From positions 124,001 to 188,000 of the forward strand of contig NZ_AUBA01000001.1 in NCBI RefSeq assembly GCF_000429005.1: a stretch of DNA of 64,000 nucleotides, in the 5' to 3' direction. The position numbers were made by a program, and so were the translations under genes. The notes beneath the pieces were generated by a model. The model saw nothing but the letters and a program-made list of their open reading frames with translations. It was not told the origin of the DNA and ran no database searches. This document shows, piece by piece, positions 43,997 to 53,943 of this stretch (the stretch's first letter is position 1; every line of letters starts with the position of its first letter). Source of the DNA: Novosphingobium acidiphilum DSM 19966 (GTDB lineage: Bacteria > Pseudomonadota > Alphaproteobacteria > Sphingomonadales > Sphingomonadaceae).

Positions 43997-44890
43997 ATGA
44001 TGGTTTTTGCGATGATCCGGCGTATCGCGCGCGCCGCAACACTGGCGCTGGCACTGGTTCTGGGGCTTGGCCTTGGCGCACAGGTGCAGGCAGAACCGGC
44101 GCTGTGGAAAGTGCAGGGGCCAAAGGCCACGATCTATCTGTTCGGCACCGTCCATGTGCTCAAGCCTGACGTGGTCTGGCGCTCGCCCAGGATCGATGCC
44201 GCGATCAAGGCAGCCGATGCGCTGTGGCTGGAAATTCCCGATTCCGATGACCAGGCCGCGATGCAGGGTCTGATCATGAAATACGGCGTCGATGCCGCGC
44301 ATCCGCTGTCAACCAAGATCGATGCCGCGACCCGTGCCCAGTTCAATGCGTTTCTGGCGCCGCTGGGCGTGCCCGCCGCGCAGCTCGACTCCTTGCGGCC
44401 ATGGGTTGCGGGCATTGCGGTCAGCACTTTGCCGCTGATCAAGGCGGGATACGATCCCAAGAGCGGGGTCGAACACGTGGTAAAGGCGCAGATGCAGGCC
44501 GCCGGCAAGCCGGTGCAGGGGTTTGAAACCGCCGAACAGCAGATTCGCTACCTGGCCGATGTGCCGCCCGAGACCGAACTGGAATTCTTCAAGTCATCGC
44601 TGTCCGAGGGCGAAAAGGCGCTGCCGATGATCAACGATCTGGTGGCCGCGTGGAATTCAGGTGACGAGGCCAAGCTGGAATCGCTGCTCAACGGCGAAAT
44701 GCGCGACAAGTATCCCGATCTTTACAAGCGGCTGATTGTCGAGCGCAATCTGCGCTTTGCCGACAAGATTGCCGAATTGTCGCGGGGGCCGGGCGTGCTG
44801 TTCGTGGCCGTCGGCGCGGGGCATCTGGTGGGCGCCGACAGCGTTCAGGCCGATCTGGCGAAGCTGGGGATCAAGGCTGAACGGCTCTAG
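43997..44890 (+). CDS. TraB/GumN family protein
   Basis: A 297-residue protein with a signal peptide (RAATLALALVLGLGLGAQVQA). The TraB/GumN fold opens with ATIYLFGTVHVLKPD, containing the conserved GxxH-type motif, and closes with VLFVAVGAGHLVGADSV, the second conserved GxxH. These are presumed metal-binding or protease-like residues shared with TIKI and EreA-type proteins. CAGGAG precedes the start. The biological role in bacteria is unclear. Tail to tail with the photolyase gene, nine bases apart. Confidence 0.88.
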   Translation: MMVFAMIRRIARAATLALALVLGLGLGAQVQAEPALWKVQGPKATIYLFGTVHVLKPDVVWRSPRIDAAIKAADALWLEIPDSDDQAAMQGLIMKYGVDAAHPLSTKIDAATRAQFNAFLAPLGVPAAQLDSLRPWVAGIAVSTLPLIKAGYDPKSGVEHVVKAQMQAAGKPVQGFETAEQQIRYLADVPPETELEFFKSSLSEGEKALPMINDLVAAWNSGDEAKLESLLNGEMRDKYPDLYKRLIVERNLRFADKIAELSRGPGVLFVAVGAGHLVGADSVQADLAKLGIKAERL

Positions 44891-44899
44891 ACCGCGTGA

Positions 44900-46432
44900 T
44901 CAATCGAGCGTGGCCAGAAAAGCCTCGGCACTGGTCACGTATTCCGCCCGTTTGTCATCGCTCATCCGGCGCCACGTGGCATAAGGTTGCGCCAGACGCG
45001 GATTGCGCGACAGGCGTTCGGTGTTGCGATCGAGGAAATGCCAGTACAGCGCGTTGAACGGGCAGGCGTCGGGTCCGGTTTTCAGCTTCACGTTGTACTG
45101 GCAGCCTTTGCAGTAATCGCTCATCCGCGAAATATAGGCGCCGCTAGCCGCATAGGGCTTTGACGCCAGGCGTCCGCCATCGGCGTGCAGTGCCATCCCC
45201 GCCACATTGGGCAATTCGACCCATTCATAGGCATCGGCATAGACCGCCAGGAACCATGCCGCGACCTGTTGCGGATCCAGCCCGGCAATCAGCGCGAAAT
45301 TGCCCATGATCATCAACCGCTGGATGTGGTGCGCATAGGCATTGTCGCGCGTGGCGCGCACCGTCTGCGCGATGCAGCGCATCCGGGTTTCCCCGGTCCA
45401 CCAGAAATCGGGCAGATCGCGCGTTGCATCCAGCGCATTGGCTGTGGCCAGATCGGGCATCATCAGCCAGTACATGCCCCGGATATATTCGCGCCAGCCG
45501 ATCACCTGCCGCACAAACCCTTCGGCGGCGGCCAAGGGTGCGTCGCCGCGGCGATAGGCGGCCTCAACCTTGCGGCACACCTCGACCGGATCGAGCAACC
45601 CCAGGTTAAGCGCGGGCGCAACCAGCGCGTGAAACATCGTGTCATGGTCGGCCAGCATGGCATCCTGCCAGCGCCCGAAATCCGCCAGCCGCGTGGCGAT
45701 GAAATGATCGAGCAGACGCATGGCGTCGGCACGCGTGACCGGCCAGCCGAACCGCTCAAGGCTGCCGAAATGGTTGCCGAACCGGCTGCGCACCAGCGCA
45801 ATCACGTCCTGGGTTACCGCATCGGGCGCAAAGTGCAGCGGTGCAGGCGGGGTCAGGCCGGCTTCGGGGCCGGAGCGGTTGTCGGCGTCAAAGTTCCAGC
45901 GTCCGCCCTCGGGCTGATCGCCCTGCATCAGCAGGCCGGTCTGGCGCCGCATATCGCGATAGAACCATTCCATGCGCAATTCGCGCCGCCCCTGCGCCCA
46001 GGCCATGAAGTCGGGCAAGGCGCAGACGAAGCGGGTGTCGGGCATGACCCGCACCGGAACGCCCAGCACACCGGCCCAGCCATCGAACATCTGGCGCACC
46101 CGCCATTCGCCCGGTTCGGTCACCTCCACGCCGCGCGCGCCGTGGCGCTGCACCGCGCGCTGCACTTCGCCGGTGAACGACCCGGTGTTGTCGGGATCGT
46201 CAAGCGCGACATAATCGACCTGCCACCCCTGCGCGCGCAGATCTTCGGCAAAATGGCGCATGGCCGACAGGATCAGCGCGATCTTGGCCTGATGGTGGCG
46301 CACATAGGTCGTCTCGTCCGCCACTTCCATCATCAGCACGACGGTATCGTTGCGGCTGCGATCGGCCAGGCTGGACAAGGCGGGCGACAATTGATCGCCA
46401 AGGACGGGGACAAGGACGGGGCCGGTTTTCAT
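44900..46432 (-). CDS. Cryptochrome/photolyase family protein, iron-sulfur (PhrB) type
   Basis: A 510-residue flavoprotein of the bacterial FeS-BCP/PhrB group ((6-4) photolyases). The N-terminal domain starts VLVPVLGDQLSPALSSL, FAD-domain features include WREYIRGMYW and NYAH-like AYAHHIQRLMIMGNFAL. Candidate Fe-S ligands are the Cys in MRCIAQ, the two in YCKGCQYN and the one in DACPFNALYWHF: four in all, as expected for a [4Fe-4S] cluster. Light-driven repair of UV damage is the family role. The ATG follows GGAACAGC. Confidence 0.92.
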   Translation of the reverse strand: MKTGPVLVPVLGDQLSPALSSLADRSRNDTVVLMMEVADETTYVRHHQAKIALILSAMRHFAEDLRAQGWQVDYVALDDPDNTGSFTGEVQRAVQRHGARGVEVTEPGEWRVRQMFDGWAGVLGVPVRVMPDTRFVCALPDFMAWAQGRRELRMEWFYRDMRRQTGLLMQGDQPEGGRWNFDADNRSGPEAGLTPPAPLHFAPDAVTQDVIALVRSRFGNHFGSLERFGWPVTRADAMRLLDHFIATRLADFGRWQDAMLADHDTMFHALVAPALNLGLLDPVEVCRKVEAAYRRGDAPLAAAEGFVRQVIGWREYIRGMYWLMMPDLATANALDATRDLPDFWWTGETRMRCIAQTVRATRDNAYAHHIQRLMIMGNFALIAGLDPQQVAAWFLAVYADAYEWVELPNVAGMALHADGGRLASKPYAASGAYISRMSDYCKGCQYNVKLKTGPDACPFNALYWHFLDRNTERLSRNPRLAQPYATWRRMSDDKRAEYVTSAEAFLATLD

Positions 46433-46482
46433 GCTGTTCCATCGCGCCGTGGCGCGCGATGGGCAACCTGTCTTTCGTGCCG

Positions 46483-47685
46483 TTATTGCCCGGCGTCGAT
46501 CAGCGCCTGAATGCGGTGCTCGAACGCTTCGCGCGCCGGTTCTTCGGGCCCGGCATCGGCGCGGGCGTAATCGGCGTTGGACGCGATCACCAGATGGCGC
46601 CGCGGATCGATGAAGATGCTCTGGCCGAAGATACCGCGCGCCGCAAACGTACCATCGGCAAAGGTCCACCATTGGAAACCGTAGCCGTGGCCAGGCTCAC
46701 CGATATTTTGCTGCCTGGCGGTGGCTTGCGCAAACCAGTCGGCCGGAACGATTGCCTGGCCATTGGCGACACCCTTGTTCAGCACCAGCAGGCCCATGCG
46801 CGCAAAATCGCGCGTGCGCGCCTGCAGGCAGCACCCGGCAATTTCGTGCCCGGTCTTGTCGAGCAGCCAGGTTGCTTCGCCTTCCATCCCGGCGGGCTGC
46901 CAGATCTTTTCCGACAGGTATTGCGCCAGCGGCTTGTGCACGGCCGACGATACCAGCACACCGATCAGATTGGTTTCGCCGGTGCTGTAATGCCACACCG
47001 TGCCGGCCGGGTGCGCGCGCGGCAGCTTGCGCATATAGCTGACCGTGGCATCGACCCCGGGATCGGGCTGCGCCGGGTTGAACCGCGAAACGTCGGAATT
47101 GGGGTCTTCGTAATCCTCGTTCCAGCGCACGCCTGACGTCATCGTCAGAAGCTGGCGGATCGACACATCGTCATAGGCCGAACCGCGCAGATCGGGGATA
47201 TACCGGCTGACTTTGTCGTTCAGGCTGTGGATCGCGCCATCGGCAATCGCCGCGCCGACCAGCGTCGAGGTGAATGATTTGGCCACCGAAAAGCTGGTCC
47301 AGCGACCGGTGGGGCCAAAGCCCAGGCCATAACGTTCCAGCCGGACTTTGCCGTCCTGCACGATCACCAGCCCGGCGGCATGCTGCTGTTCCATGAACTG
47401 GTCGATGCCTGGTACCACCAGCGGCTTGCCCGCGGGCAACGGCAGCGGATGGGTCGAGGCGGGTATCCTTGCCGCCCGCGCCAGCACCGGCAGGCGGTCC
47501 ATCGCGCGGAATGCGGCGTCGCGCGTCGGGCGCGACCAGGCCAGCACATCGGCATTGGTGGGCAGATGCGCAAGCAGTCCGCGCGTTTCGGCATCCTGGC
47601 TGGCATACCAGCCCGCACCTGCCAGCACCACTGCCAAGGGCAGGCCCAGGACCCATGGTCTGCGCTTCACGCCGTTTGCCCCCAT
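46483..47685 (-). CDS. Serine hydrolase, class C beta-lactamase-like
   Basis: A 400-residue protein with one N-terminal membrane anchor (PWVLGLPLAVVLAGAGWY). The penicillin-binding-like domain has SxxK in SFSVAKSFTST, the Tyr motif HYSTGETN and a C-terminal HGYGFQWWTF region. Members are esterases or D-amino-peptidases more often than true beta-lactamases. It lies 50 bases downstream of the photolyase start on the same strand and 19 bases downstream of the prolyl oligopeptidase gene; expression with the latter is likely. Confidence 0.88.
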   Translation of the reverse strand: MGANGVKRRPWVLGLPLAVVLAGAGWYASQDAETRGLLAHLPTNADVLAWSRPTRDAAFRAMDRLPVLARAARIPASTHPLPLPAGKPLVVPGIDQFMEQQHAAGLVIVQDGKVRLERYGLGFGPTGRWTSFSVAKSFTSTLVGAAIADGAIHSLNDKVSRYIPDLRGSAYDDVSIRQLLTMTSGVRWNEDYEDPNSDVSRFNPAQPDPGVDATVSYMRKLPRAHPAGTVWHYSTGETNLIGVLVSSAVHKPLAQYLSEKIWQPAGMEGEATWLLDKTGHEIAGCCLQARTRDFARMGLLVLNKGVANGQAIVPADWFAQATARQQNIGEPGHGYGFQWWTFADGTFAARGIFGQSIFIDPRRHLVIASNADYARADAGPEEPAREAFEHRIQALIDAGQ

Positions 47686-47704
47686 TGCGACCCATGGCCG
47701 GATA

Positions 47705-49810
47705 TTATTGATCGAACAGCTTCTTGCGCAAGTAGGTCATGGTCAGCGCGGTCACTTTGGCCGATTGCTTGATATCGGCGCCCGAGCCGTGCCCGCCTTC
47801 GGTGTTTTCATAGAAGTAAAACGGCAGGTGGTATTCCTCCATCCGTGCGGCGAATTTGCGCGCATGCTGGGGCCCAACCCGGTCATCCTTGGTCGTGGTG
47901 AAAATGAACGGCTCGGGATAAACGGTATCCGGCTTGAGCGCCTGATAGGGCGATGTCTTCTGCCAGAACGCCATGACCGCAGGGTCTGCATTCACATCGC
48001 CATATTCGCCCTGCCACGAGGCACCGGCTGCAATCTTGGCAATGCGGATCATGTCGAGCAGCGGGACCTGGATCACCACCGCGTTCCACAATTCGGGGTG
48101 CTGGGTGAATTGCACCCCCATCAGCAGCCCGCCGTTTGATCCGCCCTCGATCCCCAGCCGGCGCGCAGAGGTGATCTTGCGCGCGATCAGATCGCGCGCC
48201 ACGCTGGCGAAATCGTCGTAGATGATCTGGCGTTTGGCCCCAAGGCCCGCATCGTGCCATTTGGGGCCGAATTCACCGCCGCCGCGGATGTTGGCCAGCA
48301 CATAGGCACCGCCCTGTTCCAGCCACAGCTTGCCGATCGCGGCCGAATAACCCGGGGTTTCGCTGACCCCGAAACCGCCATAGGCATAAAGCAGCGTCGG
48401 CGTGGTCCCGTCGTAGGCGATGTCTTTGCGATGGACCACAAAATAGGGGACGCGGGTGCCATCGCTCGACACCGCCGACAATTGTTCCACCACATCGCGC
48501 GAAGCGTCGAACTTGGCCGGCAGCGCCTTGATTGCCTCGGCGCGGGCCTGCCCGGCATCAAGCAGCATAAGCGTCGACGGCGTCAAAAATCCCGAGGCCG
48601 TGGCAAATGCCTGATCCGAGGTCAGGCTGGTCGATCCCAGCGCAATGTTCAGATCCGGCGCCAGCGGCAGCCGGGTGCGGGTCCAGCGGCCTTCGCCAGC
48701 CGGGGCATAACTCCAGGCGACGCTGCGCACATTGTCGAGCGTGTTGACCAGCAGGCGATCGCGTGTTGCGGCAAGGCCGTCCAACGCCTCGGTCGGTCCC
48801 GGGGCCCAGATCAGCACGGGGGCTTTGACATCGCCGGTGGCAACGCGCGCCAGCGGCAATGACACCAGCGCCCCGGCACCATAGGCTGGCCCGGCAGCAG
48901 GCCAGGCTTCGTCCAGCTGCACCACCACGTTGCCGGAAACCAGCGCGGAAATTGTGGATTTCAGCGGCAGCGCCAGCCGTTTTGGCCCGGTCGGCGCAAT
49001 CACCCAGGTTTCCTGGTGAAACGTGTCGAGCGGGCGTTCGACCAGTTCCAGCCGGTGGCCCTGGCCATCGACCGCAACCACCGGGCTGACGCCGTAACCG
49101 CCGTCATCCTTGGTGCCGCGATAGACTTCAACCGCCTGCGCCAGCGCCTGCCCGCGCGCCAGCCGCTTGACGATATAGGGGTATCCCGACGATGTCAGAT
49201 CGCCCGCAGACCATTCGGTGGCGATCAGCAGGTGATCGGCGTCTTCCCAGGCCACGCGATGCTTGCCACGCGGCAAATGAAACCCGTTCGCCACAAATTG
49301 TCCGGTCGACAGGTCGAATTCGCGCAATTCCTCGGCATCTTCGCCGCCGTCGGAAAGCCCCACCAGGCACAGCCGCTGATCGGGCTCCAGGCAGTTCAAT
49401 CCGCGATAGACCCAGGATTTGCCTTCCGTTTTGCCCAGCGCGTCGAAATCCAGCACCGTTGTCCAGTGCGGGTCGGCCAGGCGATAATCGTCAAGCGTGG
49501 TCTTGCGCAGCACGCCGCGCAGATGCTGCGCATCGGTCCAGAAATTGTAGATCTGGCCATTCAGCTGCTGCGGCGCGGGGATGCGGTCCTTGGCGCCGGC
49601 CAGCGCGAGCGCCTGCGCATAGATCGCGGCATAGCGCGGATCGGCAGTCAACGCGGCCTCGGTGGTGGCGTTGTGCGCAGCGACCCAGGCGGTGGCGCGT
49701 GGGGACGCAACGTCTTCCAGCCAAAGGTACGGATCGGCAGGGGTGGATTGCGCCAATGCGAGGGCCGGCGCGCTTGCCGCCAAAATCGCGGCGAAACCTG
49801 AAATTTTCAT
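47705..49810 (-). CDS. Prolyl oligopeptidase family serine peptidase
   Basis: A 701-residue enzyme with a signal peptide (MKISGFAAILAASAPALALA). A beta-propeller occupies about residues 70-420; the hydrolase domain has the nucleophile Ser in GIEGGSNGGLLMG, Asp in TTTKDDRVGP and His in NTEGGHGSGAD. It cleaves short peptides after Pro, or related sites, in the periplasm. The ATG that starts the signal peptide is used, with GGGGG just upstream; a longer frame adds no leader features. Confidence 0.93.
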   Translation of the reverse strand: MKISGFAAILAASAPALALAQSTPADPYLWLEDVASPRATAWVAAHNATTEAALTADPRYAAIYAQALALAGAKDRIPAPQQLNGQIYNFWTDAQHLRGVLRKTTLDDYRLADPHWTTVLDFDALGKTEGKSWVYRGLNCLEPDQRLCLVGLSDGGEDAEELREFDLSTGQFVANGFHLPRGKHRVAWEDADHLLIATEWSAGDLTSSGYPYIVKRLARGQALAQAVEVYRGTKDDGGYGVSPVVAVDGQGHRLELVERPLDTFHQETWVIAPTGPKRLALPLKSTISALVSGNVVVQLDEAWPAAGPAYGAGALVSLPLARVATGDVKAPVLIWAPGPTEALDGLAATRDRLLVNTLDNVRSVAWSYAPAGEGRWTRTRLPLAPDLNIALGSTSLTSDQAFATASGFLTPSTLMLLDAGQARAEAIKALPAKFDASRDVVEQLSAVSSDGTRVPYFVVHRKDIAYDGTTPTLLYAYGGFGVSETPGYSAAIGKLWLEQGGAYVLANIRGGGEFGPKWHDAGLGAKRQIIYDDFASVARDLIARKITSARRLGIEGGSNGGLLMGVQFTQHPELWNAVVIQVPLLDMIRIAKIAAGASWQGEYGDVNADPAVMAFWQKTSPYQALKPDTVYPEPFIFTTTKDDRVGPQHARKFAARMEEYHLPFYFYENTEGGHGSGADIKQSAKVTALTMTYLRKKLFDQ

Positions 49811-49863
49811 TGCACCCCCGTAAGGTAAGGAGGGTTTCAGCGTAACCCTGCGCCGTTGGCCCG

Positions 49864-50268
49864 TCAACGACCCCCGGCCCGGCGCATCGGCATGGCATCG
49901 ATGATCTGCTGCAGCCGCCGCGCCGTCACCGGATGACGGGTGCGCAGCGCGACATGGCCGTCCTTGCCGATCAGCAGCACCTGAAACACTCGCAGGTTCA
50001 GGCTGAAACGCTGGCGCAGCGCGCGCGCACCGTCGGCTGCGCCCGTCACCCGCGCGCCGGCCAAATCAACCACCGTAATGTCGCGCGCATCGGCCCGTGA
50101 CCCCCAGTGCACAATCGCGGCCCGTTGCCGCGCTGCGTCCGCATTGTCGGCCGGCGCGGCGATCAGCACGATCCGCCGGTGCCAGCGCAGCGCATCGATC
50201 GTCGGGCTGGCCGCATGGGCCGCGCCATGCAGGGCCAGCGCGGCGACAAGGGCAAGCCTGCGGCTCAT
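49864..50268 (-). CDS. DUF4174 domain exported protein
   Basis: A 134-residue protein with a signal peptide (ALVAALALHGAAHAAS). The DUF4174 domain opens with ALRWHRRIVLIAAPADNADA, where Trp and Arg are conserved, and ends with QVLLIGKDGHVALRTRHPV, which resembles a thioredoxin-like fold without the active-site Cys. The role is unknown. Its ATG overlaps the priA stop as ATGA, so it is translationally coupled to priA. Confidence 0.85.
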   Translation of the reverse strand: MSRRLALVAALALHGAAHAASPTIDALRWHRRIVLIAAPADNADAARQRAAIVHWGSRADARDITVVDLAGARVTGAADGARALRQRFSLNLRVFQVLLIGKDGHVALRTRHPVTARRLQQIIDAMPMRRAGGR

Positions 50269-52454
50269 ACGAAACTGTACGGATCGATATCGACTGCCAC
50301 GCGCACGCCAGGGGGAAATTTCAGCGTGCCCAACCAGTCGCGCAGCACGCTTTGCAGATCGCTTGACCGCCGTGCGATGATCAGCAGGCGATAGCGATAT
50401 CGGCCGCGCAACAATGCCAGCGGCGCGGGTGCGGGGCCCAGGATGGCCACGCCCTCCAGATTGGGCCGGGTGCCGCCGATGGCGCGCGCCGCCTCTTTTG
50501 CTTCGGCTTCGTCCTCGCTTGACACGATGATCGCGGCCCAGCGACCAAACGGCGGCGCACCCGCATCGCGCCGCGCCTCGGTCTCGGCGGCATAGAACGC
50601 ATCGCGGTCGCCACTGGCCAGTGCGGCAATCACCGCGGCGTCGGGGTGGCGTGTCTGCAGCAGGACTTCGCCCGGCTTTTCACCGCGTCCGGCGCGACCC
50701 GACACTTGCGCGATCTGCTGATACGTGCGCTCGGCCGCGCGCAGATCGCCGCCTTCCAGGCCCATGTCGGCATCGATGACGCCGACCAGCGTCAGATCGG
50801 GAAAATGAAACCCCTTGGTCACCAGTTGGGTGCCGACGATCACATCGACCCCGCCACCCGAGACCAGTTCGACGAATTGCGCGGCCTTGTCCGGGCTGTT
50901 GAGCGTGTCCGACGTGGCCACAAACACCCGTGCCTCGGGCAGGATCTGCGCCAGTTCGTCGGCGATGCGTTCCACACCCGGGCCACAGGCAACCATGCAA
51001 TCGGGCTCGTTGCATTCGGGGCACGCCGCCGGCGGGGGCACTTCATGCCCGCAATGGTGGCACGCCAGCCGCTGCGACAGGCGGTGTTCGACCAGCCAGG
51101 CCGAACAGTTGGGGCAGCAAAAGCGATAGCCACAGCCGCGGCACAGCGTCAGCGGGGCATAGCCGCGGCGGTTGAGAAACAGCAGGCTCTGTTCGCCGCG
51201 TTCGGCGCGTTCTTTCAGGGCCTTGACCAGCGGCGGGGCGATCCAGGTGCCACGTTCGGGCTGTTCGGTCCGCAGATCGACAATGCGGATATCGGGCATC
51301 AGCGCGCCGCCAAACCGGTCGGGCAGGATCAGCCGTTCATACCGCCCGGCATCGGCCATCGCCAGGCTTTCGAGCGCGGGCGTCGCGCTGGCCAACACGA
51401 CCGGGATGGCTTCGAACCGGGCGCGCATCACCGCCACGTCGCGCGCGTTGTAGCGCACGCCATCGTCCTGTTTGAACGCGATCTCGTGCGCTTCGTCGAC
51501 CACGATCATGCCCAGATCGGCAAACGGCAGGAACAGCGCCGATCGTGCGCCTACCACCACTTTGGCCCCGCCCAGCGCAACCTGGCGCCAGGCGCGCCGC
51601 CGTTCCGAGGCCTTCAGGCCCGAATGCCAGGCCACCGGGGCGGCGCCAAAGCGCGCCTCGAACCGGGCGAGAAAGTTCTGCGTCAGCGCGATTTCGGGCA
51701 GCAGCACCAGCACCTGGCGGCCGATCGCCAGCGCGGCGGCAATCGCCTCGGCATAGACTTCTGTCTTGCCCGACCCGGTTACCCCGTCGAGCAGAAACGG
51801 CGCAAAGTGGCGTGCGCGTACCGCATCGATGATCCGGTCGGCGGCCGCCTGCTGCCCCGGGTTCAGATCGGGCACGGCATGATCAGGATCGGGCAACGGA
51901 TAGGCGCGATCGCTGTCGACCCGCACCGCTTCGAGCAGGCCTGCGGTCACCATGCCGCGCAGCACCGCATCGGACACGCCGGCAAATGCGGCCAGTTCGC
52001 GAATCGTCGCCTGTTCGCCGGCCAGGCGTTCCAGTGCTTGCGCGCGCTGCGGGGTCAGGCGGCCCGGTTCGGCGCCGGTCAGGCGATATTCGGTAATCGT
52101 TCCGCCGCCCTGCAATGCAGCGTTGCTCGACAACGCCATGCGCGCGACCGAGGCCATCGGCGACAGGTAATAATCGGCGGTCCATTCGATCAGCCGCCGC
52201 AACGGGGCGGGCACCGGCGGCACCGGCAGCACCTGCAACAGCGGGCGCAGCCTGGCCAGCGGATAGTCATCGCCGGGCAAGCGCCCGTCATCCCACACGA
52301 TGCCGACGATCTGGCGCGGACCAAGCGGCGCCAGCACCACGCTGCCCGGTTGGACCTGCGCCCCTGCGGGCACGCGATAATCGAGCACTTCAAGCCCGGG
52401 ATTGAACACCAGACAGCGACAACGGCTAGCAGAAGAGGTCTTGGCGGCGTTCAT
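50265..52454 (-). CDS. priA: Primosomal protein N' (replication restart helicase)
   Basis: A 729-residue superfamily 2 helicase that recognises stalled forks and reloads the replicative helicase. The N-terminal DNA-binding domain covers about 1-105; Walker A is LDGVTGSGKTEVYAEAI, the DEAH box is IVVDEAHEIAF, and the zinc-binding Cys cluster includes CRGCGYRFCCPNC and CHHCGHEVPPPAACPEC. The C-terminal helicase motifs VIDADMGLEG and QVSGRAGRGEKPG are intact. The ATG gives a normal-length N-terminus; a longer frame is antisense to the divergent lipoprotein gene. Confidence 0.95.
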   Translation of the reverse strand: MNAAKTSSASRCRCLVFNPGLEVLDYRVPAGAQVQPGSVVLAPLGPRQIVGIVWDDGRLPGDDYPLARLRPLLQVLPVPPVPAPLRRLIEWTADYYLSPMASVARMALSSNAALQGGGTITEYRLTGAEPGRLTPQRAQALERLAGEQATIRELAAFAGVSDAVLRGMVTAGLLEAVRVDSDRAYPLPDPDHAVPDLNPGQQAAADRIIDAVRARHFAPFLLDGVTGSGKTEVYAEAIAAALAIGRQVLVLLPEIALTQNFLARFEARFGAAPVAWHSGLKASERRRAWRQVALGGAKVVVGARSALFLPFADLGMIVVDEAHEIAFKQDDGVRYNARDVAVMRARFEAIPVVLASATPALESLAMADAGRYERLILPDRFGGALMPDIRIVDLRTEQPERGTWIAPPLVKALKERAERGEQSLLFLNRRGYAPLTLCRGCGYRFCCPNCSAWLVEHRLSQRLACHHCGHEVPPPAACPECNEPDCMVACGPGVERIADELAQILPEARVFVATSDTLNSPDKAAQFVELVSGGGVDVIVGTQLVTKGFHFPDLTLVGVIDADMGLEGGDLRAAERTYQQIAQVSGRAGRGEKPGEVLLQTRHPDAAVIAALASGDRDAFYAAETEARRDAGAPPFGRWAAIIVSSEDEAEAKEAARAIGGTRPNLEGVAILGPAPAPLALLRGRYRYRLLIIARRSSDLQSVLRDWLGTLKFPPGVRVAVDIDPYSFV

Positions 52455-52516
52455 GTTTGGCGGGATATAGGCGGCTGCGCGGGGCGCGGCCAGCCCCGCA
52501 CCGACGGAGGTGGTTG

Positions 52517-53179
52517 ATGAATTGTCTGCGGGCATCGCGGCGTGCCGTCGTGGGGGGTATGGCAGCGCTGCTGGCGTCGTGCGCGACACTGCCGCCGTTG
52601 AGCGTCGATGAAGCGGTGCGCCGGTTGCTGCGCCGGGCAACTCTGCGCGCGCTGGCGCGGCTGGAGCAGCCGGGCGGGGCCTGGGACACATTCGTCGCCG
52701 GGCTGGACCTGGATTCAGGGTTGGGGCCTGCGGGGATCGTGCTGAAGCGCGCATTGATGTCGGCCGAATTTCGCCGGCGGCTGGATCAGTGGCTGCGCCC
52801 TGTGGCAGACCGTGCGGTGCACGCCGCCGCCCCGCGCCTGGCCGCAGCGATCCGGACGCTGGGCATTGCCAATGCGCGCGCGGTCCTGGCCGGTGGCCCG
52901 CGGGCCGCCACGCAACTGCTGCGCAGCGACATGGGCCCGGCCGTGATCGAGGCCATGTTTCCCGAATTCAAAGACGCGCTGCACAGGCTGGACGACCCGG
53001 TACTGGGCCCGGCGATCCGGCTGCTGGCAGAGCTTGGCGTGGAGACCCTGGCGCGCAAGCTGGCCCATCATGCCGACGATGCGGTGTGGGGCGCAATCGG
53101 CGATGAAGAAGCCGCGATCCGCGCGGACCCTGCTGCGGGCGGGGATCCGCAACTGGCGGGCATGCTGGCGCAGCGGTAA
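52517..53179 (+). CDS. DUF4197 domain lipoprotein
   Basis: A 220-residue protein with an arginine-rich N-terminus and a lipobox LLASC, so probably lipid-anchored. The DUF4197 domain is visible as LSVDEAVRRLLRRAT near the start, IRTLGIANARAVLAGGPRAA in the middle and DDAVWGAIGDEEAAIRADP at the end. Function is unknown. GGAGG is 7 bases upstream of the ATG. Divergent from priA. Confidence 0.9.
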   Translation: MNCLRASRRAVVGGMAALLASCATLPPLSVDEAVRRLLRRATLRALARLEQPGGAWDTFVAGLDLDSGLGPAGIVLKRALMSAEFRRRLDQWLRPVADRAVHAAAPRLAAAIRTLGIANARAVLAGGPRAATQLLRSDMGPAVIEAMFPEFKDALHRLDDPVLGPAIRLLAELGVETLARKLAHHADDAVWGAIGDEEAAIRADPAAGGDPQLAGMLAQR

Positions 53180-53195
53180 ATGGCGCACAGGGGGT

Positions 53196-53223
53196 TTGCC
53201 CCGGGTCGCGCAATGCCTATAGG
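53196..53223 (+). promoter_or_regulatory. Probable sigma-70-type promoter of the aldolase gene
   Basis: TTGCCC and TATAGG are separated by 16 bases, 35 bases before the coding start. The same -10 hexamer and spacing recur upstream of rpmF, which supports this as a housekeeping promoter form in this genome. Confidence 0.5.
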
Positions 53224-53258
53224 GCGGGCAAATCCCCAGATATCAGGACGCCCATGCT

Positions 53259-53912
53259 ATGAAATTTTTCGTCGACACCGCCGATACCGCCGAAATCGCC
53301 GATCTGGCTGCCACCGGGCTGCTTGATGGCGTGACGACCAACCCCACGCTGATCGCCAAGGCCGGCCGCGACTTTCTGGAAGTGACCGCCGAGATCTGCA
53401 AACTGACCGACGGGCCGGTCAGCGCCGAAGTGGTTGCGCTGGATCACGCCGGCATGCTGCGCGAGGCCGAAATTCTGCGCAAGATCGCCGACAACGTCTG
53501 CATCAAGGTGCCGCTGACGATCGACGGGCTGAAGACGTGCAAGGCGCTGACCGGCGAAGGCACGATGGTCAATGTCACGCTGTGCTTTTCGGCGGCGCAG
53601 GCGCTGCTTGCGGCCAAGGCCGGGGCCACCTTTGTTTCGCCGTTTGTCGGCCGTCACGATGACAACGGCTTTGACGGCATGGCGTTGATCGATGATATCC
53701 GCCTGATCTACGACAACTACGACTATCGCACGCAGATCCTGGTCGCGTCGATCCGCCACGGCATCCACGTGCTTGAATCCGCGCGTATCGGCGCCGATGT
53801 GATCACCGCGCCGCCGGCGGTGATCAAGGGCCTGTTCCGCCATGTCCTGACCGAAAAGGGCATCGAAGGGTTTCTTGCGGATTGGGCCAAGACGGGGCAG
53901 AGCATTGGCTGA
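53259..53912 (+). CDS. fsa: Fructose-6-phosphate aldolase / TalC-type transaldolase
   Basis: A 217-residue class I aldolase of the short transaldolase family. MKFFVDTADTAEIADLAATG and GVTTNPTLIAKAG open the barrel, the Schiff-base lysine is Lys83 in CIKVPLTIDG, and TFVSPFVGRHDD follows. The short form is either a fructose-6-phosphate aldolase or a genuine transaldolase of the pentose phosphate pathway; the sequence alone does not separate them with certainty. It lies 31 bases upstream of cobT. Confidence 0.92.
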   Translation: MKFFVDTADTAEIADLAATGLLDGVTTNPTLIAKAGRDFLEVTAEICKLTDGPVSAEVVALDHAGMLREAEILRKIADNVCIKVPLTIDGLKTCKALTGEGTMVNVTLCFSAAQALLAAKAGATFVSPFVGRHDDNGFDGMALIDDIRLIYDNYDYRTQILVASIRHGIHVLESARIGADVITAPPAVIKGLFRHVLTEKGIEGFLADWAKTGQSIG

Positions 53913-53943
53913 GCCAAGCCCGATCCAAGGATGAACCACTCCT

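Noticed and set aside
46483..47685. Beta-lactamase resistance gene
   Set aside because: The SxxK and YxS motifs are shared by many esterases and peptidases; the N-terminal membrane anchor and context give no support for antibiotic hydrolysis.
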